Source of the DNA: Staphylotrichum longicolle
Taxonomy: Eukaryota > Ascomycota > Sordariomycetes > Sordariales > Chaetomiaceae
Reading direction: 5' to 3'
DNA: 64,000 nucleotides
Assembly (NCBI GenBank): GCA_019096155.1
Contig: JAHCVI010000001.1
Coordinates: 14,223,243-14,287,242, forward strand
This document shows positions 12,757-24,398 of the stretch, in pieces; the stretch's first letter is position 1; each line of letters starts with the position of its first letter. The position numbers were made by a program, and so were the translations under genes. The notes beneath the pieces are model-generated. The model searched no databases. It was not told where the DNA came from and worked only from the letters and a program-made list of their open reading frames with translations.

Positions 12757-13926
12757 TCATGTCAGAATAGCCCTCCATGCCAGAGTGGTAAACCAAACAA
12801 AATCACCAAAGCCGCCGCCGTGTTCAGCCGGCTCCCGAAGCAGCTCGGGCGGGATCGGCGCGATGACGGTCCTCCGAGCCGCCTGCCGTTCCTCCCGACG
12901 TTGCGCTTCACAGATACGCGCGAGCTCGGCCTCTGAATACTGGCCCTCTTCCTCATCTTCGTCGTCCTCCTCGTCCGCCTCCTCCTCTTCGTCAACCAAG
13001 TCCTGCCCATACCCGAGCAGCCTCCCAATCCGCCTCCCGAGCTTCAGCAAGGGATCGTTGCGGGTGATCCTCTCCAGGGTCTCCTCGGGCGTCTCCTCGT
13101 CCTCGGCGGCCTGTTCCGCCTCCATGATCTCCAGCTGCTCCCCGACCTTCTCGATAAAGTCGGGCGAGTTGAGCCTCTCGTCCTCCTCGCCGTTCGGCCC
13201 CAGCTGCGTCACGCCAAAGTAGTCGTCAAACTTGAGCGCGACGCGCGCCTCGGCGCGCTTCTCAAAGGGCGTCCGCGGGGCGGAGCGGCCGCTGATCCAG
13301 CTGTGCGAGCGGCTCTGCAGGGCCGAGGGCGAGTGCTGCCCGCTGGCGCGGCGGCTGGCGGCCGTACTCGCGGCGCGGCTGGCCGCGTGGCTGGCCCAGC
13401 GCTTCTCGTTGTCCTCGCGCTCCCGCGCCACCTGGGCGTAGAAGGCCTTGTGCGCGTCCTCGTACGTGAAATCGGGCTCGAAGGGGGTCGCGGGGATGCT
13501 GGCAAAGGTGTTTTCGGTGGCCCACTTGCCTTGCTCCTTGCAGGCCTTCAGGATGGCCTCGCCGAAGTGGGTGATCGACTCGACCGTGAATCCATCCTCG
13601 GCGGGAGGCTTGGGCTTGCGGTGGCGGCGGGGGCGGTTGGATTTGAGGAGGTGGCTGGTGGATTTGCTCTTTGGGAGCTCGTCGTTGCGGTTTAGGACCG
13701 ATGACGAGTCCGCGCGCACTGGAGCGAACGGACGCAGCGCTGGGTCGCTGGGGGCCCCAGGGGTTGTGGGGGCGGATTTGGCTGGGAGCTGGCGGGTGTG
13801 TGGAGTGAAGGGAAGGGAGTCAGTGGCCGACGAGCTGTCAATCTGGTTGGAGACCGTGGAGAGATCGAGGGGCGCCGGGGCCACGCGGGCGGGCTTCTGA
13901 GCCTGCTTCTTCTTTTCCGAGTCCAT
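12757..13926 (-). CDS. Acidic, Arg/Ser-containing protein of unknown function
   Basis: A single exon of 389 codons plus stop. The start MDSEKKKQAQKPARV at 13926 was chosen over in-frame sequence reaching back to 14037, because the upstream part reads like a leader. Residues 1-110 are low complexity (Ser, Pro, Thr, basic). Residues 115-175 are compositionally normal, with HFGEAILKACKEQGKWATEN and FTYEDAHKAFYAQVARERED. An Ala/Ser/Arg-rich stretch follows, then a region with KFDDYFGVTQLGPNGEEDER, then a strongly acidic run of Glu and Asp near residue 330. The C-terminus, GDFVWFTTLAWRAILT, is hydrophobic and could be a tail anchor. No family is recognised. The upstream neighbour Elp1 is divergent, with about 900 bases between the two starts. 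Confidence 0.8.
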   Translation of the reverse strand: MDSEKKKQAQKPARVAPAPLDLSTVSNQIDSSSATDSLPFTPHTRQLPAKSAPTTPGAPSDPALRPFAPVRADSSSVLNRNDELPKSKSTSHLLKSNRPRRHRKPKPPAEDGFTVESITHFGEAILKACKEQGKWATENTFASIPATPFEPDFTYEDAHKAFYAQVAREREDNEKRWASHAASRAASTAASRRASGQHSPSALQSRSHSWISGRSAPRTPFEKRAEARVALKFDDYFGVTQLGPNGEEDERLNSPDFIEKVGEQLEIMEAEQAAEDEETPEETLERITRNDPLLKLGRRIGRLLGYGQDLVDEEEEADEEDDEDEEEGQYSEAELARICEAQRREERQAARRTVIAPIPPELLREPAEHGGGFGDFVWFTTLAWRAILT

Positions 13927-14827
13927 CGCGGTGATGCTGTGTCTCTTTCCTGTAACTTGGTTGAAAGGTGGTGGGTAATTGAGACTGGAGTGGTGAGGTA
14001 AAGAGCTAGGACAAGGTTGACTTGGAGAGAGGCCCACGAAATCGTCTAAATACGCAAGCTTGGGGCGTGTTGGAATCCCGAATTGGACGATTGTGATTCA
14101 TCCTCGAACAGCTCTGCAGTGCTCTGGCAGTCGCGAGCTGCACGTTGCGGTCACCCCTTGCACCACTCAGGCGTGCCGAGCATCGAATGTGTGTCTTGAT
14201 TGGCTGGGTGTCTGGTGACTGCCGTGGCTGAATGTACCCGGTACTCCGTAGCCACTATCAACCGAGGCTGCCACTGCCCAGGGCCTGGCTGACCCCAGAG
14301 TCTCAGCTACAAGCTAGGACCCGGGCCAGAACCTGCCCCCGGTGGCGGTAGGCTCCACCATACTGCACCGCTGATCTGCCTGTTCTGTCTTGTGGATGGG
14401 CAATTGTGCATCTCGATGATGCTGAGCTGAATCTGGGCTGGGATCCATCTCACTGAAAGCACAAAACCACCAAACATAACACCTATGACTGACAAGAGAA
14501 AAAAGCGGCATTCAGTTATCGTGATTTTGATGATTTTTAGCACATGTCGGTGGGGCTGGCAATCATCGCTGTTTTGTGACTTGCGATCTGAGAGACAATC
14601 ACAACCAAAACAAAATCCCGAACTAATTTTTGCTCAATTGCCACTTTTGCATTGGCATTCAAGTTTCTGCAAGGCTCGTGGGCTCGGATACCACACACAC
14701 TCCCAAGACTCCACACCAGACAGCAGACGCAGCGCCGACAATTCCCGATAGGAAGGCCTTTTCACAGTATCATGGTCCAACTGGCCGAGTAGCCCCATCG
14801 ACTCACCCAGCTTCTCGACCGGTCGAT
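13927..14827. other. Divergent intergenic region
   Basis: About 900 bases separate the divergent starts of the acidic protein (minus) and Elp1 (plus), so both promoters must lie here. No specific binding site can be named from the sequence alone. Confidence 0.5.
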
Positions 14828-17800
14828 ATGCGGAACCTGCGCAACATCGGGCATGGCGTCTTTCGGGCCCCGGACGCATCCTCGGCCTCGGCAATCCCCG
14901 TCTCGGGTTGCTGCTGGGATGCTGCCCGGGATGAGGTGATTGCCGCATACGGCCCTGCGCCCGCCGACGCCCGCATCGAGCTCCGCCGCCTTGCGAAGCG
15001 CATCCATCACCGGTCGCCCTCCCAGCTGTAAGTCCACTCACTTGCAAGTCTGAGCAGGCTCTGACTGGAACAGACAGCCCCAATGCGTTGCCTCATGGGA
15101 TGCCCCCAGCTCCCGCGACGATGGCGTGCCAGACACCATCCAGAGCATGCACTACTTCAGCGACACGCTGACCACGTGTCTCATCATGGCTGGCGGTGAC
15201 ATCGTCACCGTCACCGAGGACGAGGAGGCCATCGCTGTCCCTGGCGAGGCCCATATCGAGATTGTAGGCACGCTGTCGCCCTCCATCGCCGCCGCACGCT
15301 GGTCGCCGGACGAGGAGCTGCTGGTCATTGCTACCGGCGACGCCAAGCTGGTCTTCATGAGCCGGAGCTTCGACGTCATCGCCGAGGTCGGCCTGAGCCC
15401 CGACGACTTGAAGCTCTCCAAGCACGTCTCTGTCGGATGGGGCAAGAAGGAGACGCAGTTTCAGGGGAGGGGCGCCAAGGCCAAGGCCCTCCGCGATCCC
15501 ACCATCCCTGAGAAGGTGGACGAGGGCACGCTGAGCTCGAGTGATGACCGCCGCTGCAGCATCAGCTGGCGGGGCGATGGCGCCTATGTCGCCGTCAACT
15601 TTCTCCAGGAAGGTGTTCGCCGTGTCATTCGCGTCTACAACCGCGACGGTGAGTTGGACAGCGTCAGCGAACCTGTCGATGGCCTCGAGGGCAGTCTGAG
15701 CTGGCGGCCCGAGGGCAACCTGATTGCCGGTATCCAGCGCCTTCCCGACCGTGTGGATGTCGTTTTCTTTGAGAGGAATGGCCTGCGTCATGGGCAGTTT
15801 ACCCTCCGTGCCCCCTTTGATACCCCTGATGTTCTTGAGGACGCAGCACTTGAATGGAACTCGGACTCCACGGTGCTCGCTGTCATTCTAAAAGACCGGG
15901 TCCAGCTCTGGACCACAGGCAACTACCACTGGTATCTGAAGCAGGAGATTCTCTGCGGACAACCCGCTGGCACAGCGGCCCACCGCCAGAGGCCGCTTTT
16001 CTCATGGCACGCCGAGAAACCGCTTCTCCTTGCGGCAGCAACACTAGGTAAGCCTTGCTGTATAACTTTGTGTGACCTGCCCGTCTGACAAGCTGCCTAG
16101 GCAAGGTGCTTGTGAATGAGTACGCACTCACAGTTGCTAGGGGGTCGACAAAACCTCCAAGCGACTACGGTGCCGTGGCAGTTATTGACGGCCAAACCAT
16201 CAAGTTCACGCCCTTCCGGACCTGCAATGTCCCGCCTCCCATGGCCATGACCGAGCTCGAAGTCGAGTCTCCTGTGATTGATGTGGCATTCTCGACCGAC
16301 TGCTCCTCCATGGCCGTCCTACACCGACTTGGTGTCAGCTTGTTTGCCTTGGAGGCTAACGGCCCTCGCCTGTCCGGTCCGAAACTCGTTACCTTGGCGG
16401 GATTTGGAAAGTCGGAATCTCAGCTCTATGAGGAACCGCTGCTCCAACTCGGCTTTTCTTCACGCACCGAGGTTCAGGTTCTGCACATGGCCGACGACCT
16501 TGAGCTGCTCCGCTATGACTTTGGCTCCGATGAGACGACGAAGCAATGGCACAAGACGGATGCGAGCTCAATCGCCACCATAAATACACCCGGTTCCGAA
16601 GCAATCGAGGGGGTCGTAGCCCAGCACGTAGCCGGTAGGCTCAGCCGCATTATTGGCGGAGAACATGTGCCAGTTGCCCTTCAGTTTCCGACTTTCCTCC
16701 CCTGGACCAGCTCCCTCAGGCTCAAAGAAGAGTCCCTTGCGTTTGGAATGTCGAGAAATGGGCACCTGTATGCAAACTCGCGCCAGCTTGCCAAGAACTG
16801 CACGTCGTTTGTTGTGACAGATCAACACCTCATCTTCACCACCAGCAACCACTTGGTCAAGTTTGTCCATCTCGGGGCCGAAGAAGGTATGTGTCGCTCC
16901 TTGGGACCCTGAAGCCACTGCTGATAAGCGCAGACCTCGACGTCCCGGCAGACGACCCCGAGAAGGATGAACGGTGCCGCAGCATTGAGCGAGGTGGACG
17001 GCTCGTCACTGCCATCCCTACCAAGATGAGCCTGGTGCTGCAAATGCCGCGGGGCAACCTCGAGACCATCTACCCGCGAGCCATGGTGCTGGCCGGTATC
17101 AGGAACTTCATTGAGCAAAGGGACTACGCATCCGCGTTTGCGACATGCCGGACCCAGCGCGTAGATATGAACATTTTGTTCGACCACCGCCCTGAACAAT
17201 TCTTGGACAATGTTGCCTTGTTCCTTGAGCAGGTGAAAGAGCCGGCCAACATTGATCTGTTCTTGTCAACGCTGAAGTAAGATGCGCCAATTCGAGACGT
17301 TAGGACAAGGTACTGACTCAATCCAGGGAGGAAGATGTCACCCAGACAATGTACAGGGACACCAAGACTGCCACCGTTCAACAATCTCCTGACTCCAAGG
17401 TTGTCATCAAGCCCGGCAAGGTCAACACCATCTGCGACGCTGTCCTGGAGAGACTCCGGACCCAAAAGAAAGCCAACCTTCAGAACATCATCACCGCTCA
17501 TGTTTGCAAGAACCCGCCTGCGCTCGACGATGGCCTGCTGGTTGTCGCCGAGCTGATGCAGGAGGATGAGGCGTTGGCAGAGCGCGCCGTCGAGCACATC
17601 TGCTTCCTGGCCGATGTCAATCAGCTGTTCGACCACGCCCTCGGTCTCTACAACCTGGACCTTACCCTTCTGGTAGCCCAGCAATCCCAGCGAGACCCGC
17701 GCGAGTACCTGCCGTTCGTGCAAGAGCTCCACAAGATGCCGCCGCTGAAGAGGCAGTTCACCATCGACGACAAGCTCGAGCACTGGGAGAAAGCTCTGGA

Positions 17801-19028
17801 CCACCTGCGCGCGCTCAACGACTTTGACGACGTCAAGAACTATGTCGTCAAGCATAAACTCTACCAGCACGCCCTCGCCATCTACCGGCACGAAGAGCAG
17901 CACCACCGCGCCATCACCGACCTCTTCGCCGCGTACCTCAAATCCACCTCCCACTTCAAAGAAGCCGGGCTCGCCTACGAGTCCCTTGGCAACTTCCCCG
18001 ACGCCACAGACTGCTACCTCAAGGCCGGCGCCGCCTGCTGGCGCGAATGCCTCTACACCGCCCAGCAACAACACTCCCCGCCCCTCTCCCCGGCCGTCCT
18101 CGCCGAGATCGCCACCTCGCTCGCCGACGCCCTCCGCGAGGCCAAAGACCACGCGGCGGCGGCCACCATCCACCTCGACTACCTCTCCTCCCTCGACACC
18201 GCCATCGCCCACCTCTGCAAGGGCTACCTCTTCGCCGACGCCCTCCGCCTCGTCGCCCTGCACAACCGCCCGGACCTCCTCCCGACGGCCATCGACACCG
18301 GCCTCGCCGACGCCTTCTCCTCCTCCACCGAGTTCCTCGCCGACTGCAAGGCCCAGCTGCACGCCCAGGTCCCGCGCATCGCCGAGCTGCGCCGCAAGGC
18401 GCAAGAAGACCCGCTCGCCTTTTACGAAGGCGAGAACCCCTTTGGCGCCCGCGCCGGCGCTGCCGGGGCAGACATCCCCGACGACGTCTCCGTCGCCGCG
18501 TCGTCGCGCATGAGCACCAGCCCGAGCCTCTTCACGCGCTACACGGGCAAGGCCGGCAGCGTCGGGACCGTGGGCAGCCAGGTGTCGCGCGCGACGAGCA
18601 AGAACCGCAAGCGCGAGGAGAAGAAGCGCGCGCGGGGCCGCAAGGGCACCGTCTACGAGGAGGAGTACCTCGTCAACTCGGTGCGGCGGCTCGTCGAGCG
18701 CGTCGAGGCGACCAAGCCCGAGGTGGAGCGGCTCGTGTTCGGGCTGGCGAGGCGCGGCATGGCGGAGCGGGCCAGGGCCGTGGAGGAGCTGATGGTCGGC
18801 GTGGTGGAGGGGTGCAAGAAGGCTGTCGAGGAGGTGTGGGGGACCGGCGCGCAGGGTGGGGAGGGGGGTAAGGGCGAGGAGGAGGAGACGAGAGATCCGG
18901 CCGCGGAGGGGTACAGGCCGGGTGGCGGGGACGGGGTGTTGTATGACAGCCTGGAGGCCATGAGGGCGAGGCAGATGCCGCCTCTTGTGGGGCAGTTTGA
19001 GAGGCTGTCGTTGCTTGGGAAGCGTTGA
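14828..19028 (+). CDS. elp1: Elongator complex subunit Elp1 (IKI3), 5 exons
   Basis: Exons are 14828-15027, 15074-16047, 16101-16886, 16934-17276 and 17327-19028. All introns are GT-AG and 40-54 bases long, and the join is 4005 bases (1334 aa), the usual length of the family. Elp1 is the scaffold of the Elongator complex, which adds carboxymethyl-type groups to wobble uridines of tRNAs. The N-terminal MRNLRNIGHG and the beta-propeller repeats follow the IKI3 pattern, for example SISWRGDGAYVAVNFLQEG and LSWRPEGNLIAGIQRLPDRV. The C-terminal half has helical repeats such as LGLYNLDLTLLVAQQSQRDP and YRHEEQHHRAITDLFAAYLK. Near the C-terminus lies the basic stretch KNRKREEKKRARGRKGT, as in family members where it serves RNA binding. 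It converges on the Hsp70-like gene. Confidence 0.96.
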
Positions 19029-19410
19029 GCGAAGGGTTGGAGGTGTCATGCATTAGTCAGGGGTGGTAAAAGCGTTGGTCTTTAGTGAGAATGCAAAATA
19101 AAAGGTGGTTGACAGCAGTTTTTCGAACGAGTTGAGTCTTCTTCGGCACCGCAACGCAGCCTCTTGTGTGGAAGGGGCCGCACATTTCCAAACAACTTCG
19201 AGCTGTATATCTAGACCAACTAACAACACCAGCTACCTGCTTTCAATCACCCCGCTGCACAATCCACCAGGTAACAAACACATCAATGGGCCGCATCTAA
19301 CGCCAGGCTTGCTACCTTATCTACATCCCAACCCAACAGAGGGCCGCCCCCCCACCCTTCCCTCTACCCCTCCACACTTTCCAAACAAAAGAACCTTCCC
19401 ACCCTCTCCA
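19029..19410. other. Short convergent 3' intergenic region
   Basis: This is the 3' flank shared by Elp1 (plus) and the Hsp70-like gene (minus). It contains AATAAAA near 19097, a plausible poly(A) signal for Elp1. No gene is seen. Confidence 0.5.
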
Positions 19411-21593
19411 TCAATGAAACTCGGCATCCACCCTCCCATACCTCACCCCATCCACCTTCAACTCGAACCCCAGCCCCGCACTGTCGACAATCATCTCGAG
19501 GGTGAAGTCGAGATTGTCAAACTCGACGCCGCGCGTGGTGGTCAGGCGCGTGAACAGGCTGCGCGGGACGGCGCTCAGGTCGGTGGTCAGGGTGCACACG
19601 TGGACGAGGTCGCGGGTGTAGGCCTTGGGCGGCTCGTCGGCCTCGCAGGCGATCAGGTCGTCGGTGACGGAGAGGGACTGGCCCGGGCGGAAGTTGCGGG
19701 TGTAGTGGAAGGCGATGGGCTGGAGCGGGGAGATGGCTTCGCCCTGTAGGTGGTGGTTGAGCGGGGGTGGTTAGTCTGTGACTTGGAGAAGGGGGGGGGA
19801 GGGGAGACAGGAGACAAGAGAAAGGGGGTGTGGAGGGCTAACCTTGGCGATGTGCCACTGCATCCGGTCCGAGACCATCCAGCGCTCCCAGAGCGGCGAC
19901 CAATACCGCTCCATGACCGAGTGTTTGGTCTCGTCGTAGACGGTGGCGTAGGACGTGCCGTAGTGCATGCGGGACTTGCGTGAGATGACCATGTTGCCCT
20001 CGAGGCCGCGGAGGACGGCGCCGCGGACCACGGCCGTCCAGGCGTAGACGGGCTGCATCACCTCGATGGACGGGCGTTCCCGCAGGTCGATGTTGGAGCT
20101 GGTGGGGCGCTCGCTGTAAGGGGGCGGCGCGGCGCTGGTGAAGTGGTTCTTGAGTCGGCGGTACAGGTAGTCGCTCTGGCCGAAGCCGCCGACGAGGATG
20201 ATGCCTGACACGATGCCGCCCTTGGCGCGGAGCGTGTCCACCTGCCCTTGGACCAGGTCGCAGACTTCCTTGACGACAGGCTCAAAGATGTCTTTGATCT
20301 GGTCGGCTGACATGACCAGGAAGCCTGAGTCGAGGCCGGCTGCTTCGTCGTCTGGGAGACCCGGGAATCTAGGGGGGATCAGTATCAGGGTTGATGGCAC
20401 CTCATGCTTAGGCCTCACTCACGGGATGTTGACTTCCTGGTGCTCGTCTTCGTTGAAATTACGCTTGACAAACTCCTCAAAGTACCGAAGACCCATCTGC
20501 CACGTCTTTTGCTTCTTCGTCTTCATCTCGTCGAACCGGCTCTGGCCTAGCTGGTTCTTCACATACTCCTCAAACCGGTAGTTGAGAAATGCGCTGCCGC
20601 ACAGCCCACCCGTGCCAACAGCGGACTCTTCGACGCGGATGGGATTCAAGGAGACAATCTTGTAAGCGATCAGACTAAGTCTCGTCAGCATGCTATTGAG
20701 TCCCAACTTCTGGACTCATGGTCACTCACTCGACAGTCCCGCCACCTCCATCGCAGACGATAAAGTTGTCCCCGACCTTCAGATGATTTGGCTGTATGGC
20801 CTTCAGTGTGTAGACGGCCGCCGCCTCTGGCTCACTGATCATCTGGATCTGCGACTGGGCGCCCATGCCCGCCCTTTCGGCAGCCTGCAGGGTCGTGTTC
20901 TTGGCTGCATCAGACCACACGGCAGGGCACGTCAGGACGAAGTCAACCTTGGTTGAAGCCATGAATGACTCGCCGTACCGCCGCGTGAGAGTGTCCATAG
21001 TGTGCTTGTATATTTGGGTAAGGTAATCGCTCACGGCATCGACAACGGTCTTGTTGTACCGCTTCAGCTGAGCGGCCGTCTCCAGGGGGCTGACATAGAA
21101 GGGCAGTTTCTGCGAACGATCAAGAAAGAGCTTGATGCAGCGCAGGCGCGACTCCTCGGGCTTGAACTGGAACCCCCATTTCACTGTAGGGGTGGCGCCC
21201 GGGGCAGCACCGGCTGGCACGTCATAGGAGATCTCGGTGGGGACCTTGTCCGACGTGATGCCATTCCCACCAGGCCATGTCTTGATGATTTCAATGTCGT
21301 CCGGTGTCCCGGTGTAGACGGCAGCAACCCTGGCGTCGGTGTTAGCCAGACCAACCCCTGGAGCTACACTAAGGCCGGGGCGTGAGTAAGGGAAGTGGAG
21401 CAGCTCACCCAGAGAAGGTAGTCCCAAAGTCAACGCCGACAATAAGCCGGTCGTTGATGGGCGGGGGTCCTTGGCCGGTTCCCGTACCGGGCCATTGATG
21501 GCCTCGGCGGATGTGGTTTGTTGTTTGTGAAGTAGTTCCTGCTGTCGCGGTTCCGCTGGCTTGGGGACGGGTGCAGGGGCAGGGAGATGCTCA
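19411..21593 (-). CDS. Hsp70-like (HSPA12-type) ATPase-fold protein, 5' end unresolved
   Basis: Well-supported exons are from about 21593 to 21409, then 21329-20730, 20674-20423, 20368-19843 and 19743-19411. Donors are GTGAGC, GTGAGT, GTGAGT and GTTAGC, and phases agree at every junction. Hsp70/actin-fold motifs are present: phosphate-1 loop RLIVGVDFGTTFSG, phosphate-2 loop FIVCDGGGGTVD and adenosine loop SGIILVGGFGQSDYLYRRL. The protein resembles the divergent fungal Hsp70-like proteins without a classical substrate-binding domain and ends with VDGVRYGRVDAEFH. The function of this family in fungi is mostly unknown. The start is not settled: the frame of the first loop has no ATG upstream, while a neighbouring frame gives a coding-like Pro/Glu/Gln-rich N-terminus that would join if one base were missing in the CCCCC run near 21467. 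The 21593 end is the nearest ATG and is a placeholder. Confidence 0.85.
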
Positions 21594-23332
21594 TGGTGAC
21601 GGCGAGTAATATCTGTGTCCCCCCCAAAAAATGCTACAAGTTTATGGCATAAAAAGCAGAACGCCGAGACAAAACGCACAAGAGCAGCAGCCGCGTCAGA
21701 GACAAGCGGGACGGCTTGCGCCGAGTACCGTCTAACACAGAGAGGCCCCAAGAGTTTGTCACTCTCACGGACAACACCGAAAAGGAAGAAAAGGAAGATG
21801 ATCCAAAGCCTCCAACAGACACCTCCAAGTCCTGCCCAAGGCAAGGCTAATCCTCACTCCTCCAGGCGGCGCTTGTGATGCGAATCCCAAACGGGACAAA
21901 GCGACAAGAGTTCGGCGACCTCGGTGAACGGAGGCAGACTCGAGTCGATGAGGGGCAGCAATTCCTCCAGGAAGTGCAGAGACGCACAGGCGCAACCTGG
22001 AAGTGGTCGATGAGGGAACAGTCAGCGCAAATCGATAACGTTATGCCGTGACGCGGGCTGGCAACGCGTGGAACGGACTGGCGGGTTTCGATCGTTGAGT
22101 CCTGGCGTATCGAATGCTGCTGCCTGTCCTGCCTTGTGGGTTGCTGTGGTATGTGCGCAGGGACTCGGGATCTGGGCTGCTGGGCTGACGCGGGGTCCCG
22201 CCCCGCTGGAGCCTCAGGGGCCCAGCGGCTGTGCCTGAAAAGTGGAGAAGTCCTGTCAACAACACGCGGACAAGTTGACGACAACCATGATGGGGTCACG
22301 TGACGACTACCGTTGTCTGCCTCAAACTGTCACTCGAGTCAGACAATTCATGCATTATGCTTTCCGTGTGTTGAGTTGTGTGAGAAGAAAGGCAAAATCT
22401 TCCAGGGGTTTGGTTGTCCAACGTTTCCCCCCTCATCACCACGCTGCAACCTAAGGCAAGCATGCATGAGGGGCATGCAAAGACTTGGACCGAGTCTCTC
22501 CAGGCAGGAACTGTTTTGGCAAGACCAAAGCGCCAGGCAGCGACGGGTAAGGTAGGGCACACTGCAGATGGGGAAGAAACAGTTGACGGTCTCGAAGATC
22601 CCACTTACCACTGGAAGTAACATCGCCAACTTCAATGCACAGTGTCAACTCAACCCCAGCACCCCAAAACTCAATTAACCTTTCCTCGGAATTCCATCCG
22701 AAGTCCATCCGCCTGCATCCGAATCACTGACCAACCACCGACCCATTCAGACGACACCAAAAAAGGGGGTGGCGTCCAATCCAACCCGAAAAAGCACAAG
22801 AGCAGAAAGAAAGGTCAAGAACAAACAGCCCGACTCAGACCCAAACCCGACAAACAGAAACATGCCGTGTAACCCATCCCACCGTTTCGCAACTGCAACA
22901 ACGCCCACATGTCTCGGATGGACGAACCCCCCAACGTCAATCTCGTGCTCCGCTACACAAACCCTAAGAAACAAAAGACAAGCCACGTCTCCGATCTCGA
23001 ACCCAGAATAGGAAAGCCGATCCCTTCAGATCCAAACTCTTCCAGTTCCACTGTGTAAGACCAGATCAGGAAGATCGATCCCTTTCCCCCTTTCCCAAAA
23101 GAAACGGAAAAGAAAAAAGGGAGTCCCCCCGAAATCTGAGACCTCCTCTCACGATCTTCAGACTCCACATCAGCATCAGCTTACGGCATCATCAGACAGA
23201 CGACACATCGGAGAATTTGGCGTGGGGTTGATCGTCCCCAACGCAGCGGAATGGGCAGCAAAGACAACAGACATGACTTTGAAGATCGCTGATTGATAAA
23301 CAATTTGACCCTGGCACCCATGAGCATGAGTA

Positions 23333-23384
23333 GAGCACAGCACAGAATAGCATAGCATAGCACAGCATAGCACAGCATAGCACA
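23333..23384. repeat. Minisatellite of AGCACAGCAT-type units
   Basis: Five to six near-identical copies of a ten-base unit alternating AGCAC and AGCAT lie in the 3' flank of the Ime2-type gene. It is probably length-polymorphic. Confidence 0.85.
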
Positions 23385-23818
23385 TGACCACAAACAAGCA
23401 GACCAACAATGGGCACAACAATAACCATTCCGCATTGGAGCAGCGATGATTGACGATTGATGATGAGGTTGGCTGAGTTCTCTCCAGGAGGCAAAAGGCG
23501 GGGGATGTTCGTATGTAGCAAAAAATGGAAGAAAGAAAAGATATGTATGACAAGATATGTGGTGCTATGTCGGCAATAAAAGATAGTAGACTGGTAAAAG
23601 TTACCAAGTGACAAAAGCCCTCCTCCTGCCCCAACCCTCCCAACCGAGCCAAAAAGAAAACAGGGGGTAATCTCGATGATGACGATGACGATAATGTTCG
23701 GTGGTGAGGTGTGAGTAGGTAAGCAACAAAAGGAAACTATAAACACCAACGACGACCTGTGGCCAGGTGCAAGCGGGCAGATAACGGTGATGACCAAGAG
23801 AAAATCCTTCCTTCCAAT

Positions 23819-23830
23819 CTATATAAAGGG
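23819..23830 (+). promoter_or_regulatory. TATA-box-like element facing right
   Basis: The sequence CTATATAAAGG is a good TATA consensus on the plus strand, preceded by CCAAT four bases before it. No plus-strand gene starts nearby, so it is either chance or the core promoter of an unannotated, possibly non-coding, transcript antisense to the Ime2-type 3' region. Confidence 0.25.
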
Positions 23831-24300
23831 GTGGGGTATTGTAGCAGTAGTAGTAGTGTAGTTATTTGAGACGGCAGAGAGAATCGAAGACAGACAGAAT
23901 TGCGTGTGGAAAGCCCAAAATCCACAACAAAGAGTATTAGAATCCGTACTTTGAACAAAAAATAGGTTGGGTGACAACATCCATCCCCGGGGGTATTCGC
24001 AAGATGTGAAGAGAAGAGAGGCTTGTGCAAAAAGCAACAGCAAGAGATGATGACCACGTCCGAAAAAGCGCGGTTAGGTGCGAAAGATCAAAAAGAGTAA
24101 AAAGGAAAAATAATCCGAGTGTCCGCCCAAAGTTGTGTGACAGACAGCCGCCGAGAGTTGAAACCGAAGACCGATTGAGTGAGATCGAAAAATGAGCGAT
24201 GCGACCGATAGTGTATGATGATGCCACCCCAGAAAAGCGAATAAACCCCAACACCGTCCCATGAGACCCTGCCAGGAACAAAAGACTTTTGTGTGTGAGA

Positions 24301-24330
24301 GAAAAGAGAGAGAGAGAGAGTGAGAGAGAG
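24301..24330. repeat. GA dinucleotide repeat
   Basis: An almost perfect (GA)n run in the 3' flank of the Ime2-type kinase gene. Confidence 0.9.
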
Positions 24331-24398
24331 TTGTGAATCGCAGCAAAAGACCACCGCCCGAGACCGTTTGTGTTTCTTATTTTGAGGGGGGGGATTGT

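Larger units (their letters stand above)
21594..24398. other. Intergenic region between two minus-strand genes
   Basis: This holds the promoter side of the Hsp70-like gene and a long 3' flank of the Ime2-type kinase. A+T content rises between 22.6 and 24.3 kb. Simple repeats are present, and a TATATAAAGG box faces right near 23819. No protein-coding frame is convincing. Confidence 0.45.

Noticed and set aside
17124..19049. 641-codon open frame antisense to the last Elp1 exon
   Set aside because: Mirror frame created by strong G/C third-position bias; the plus strand has a complete, correctly spliced Elp1.
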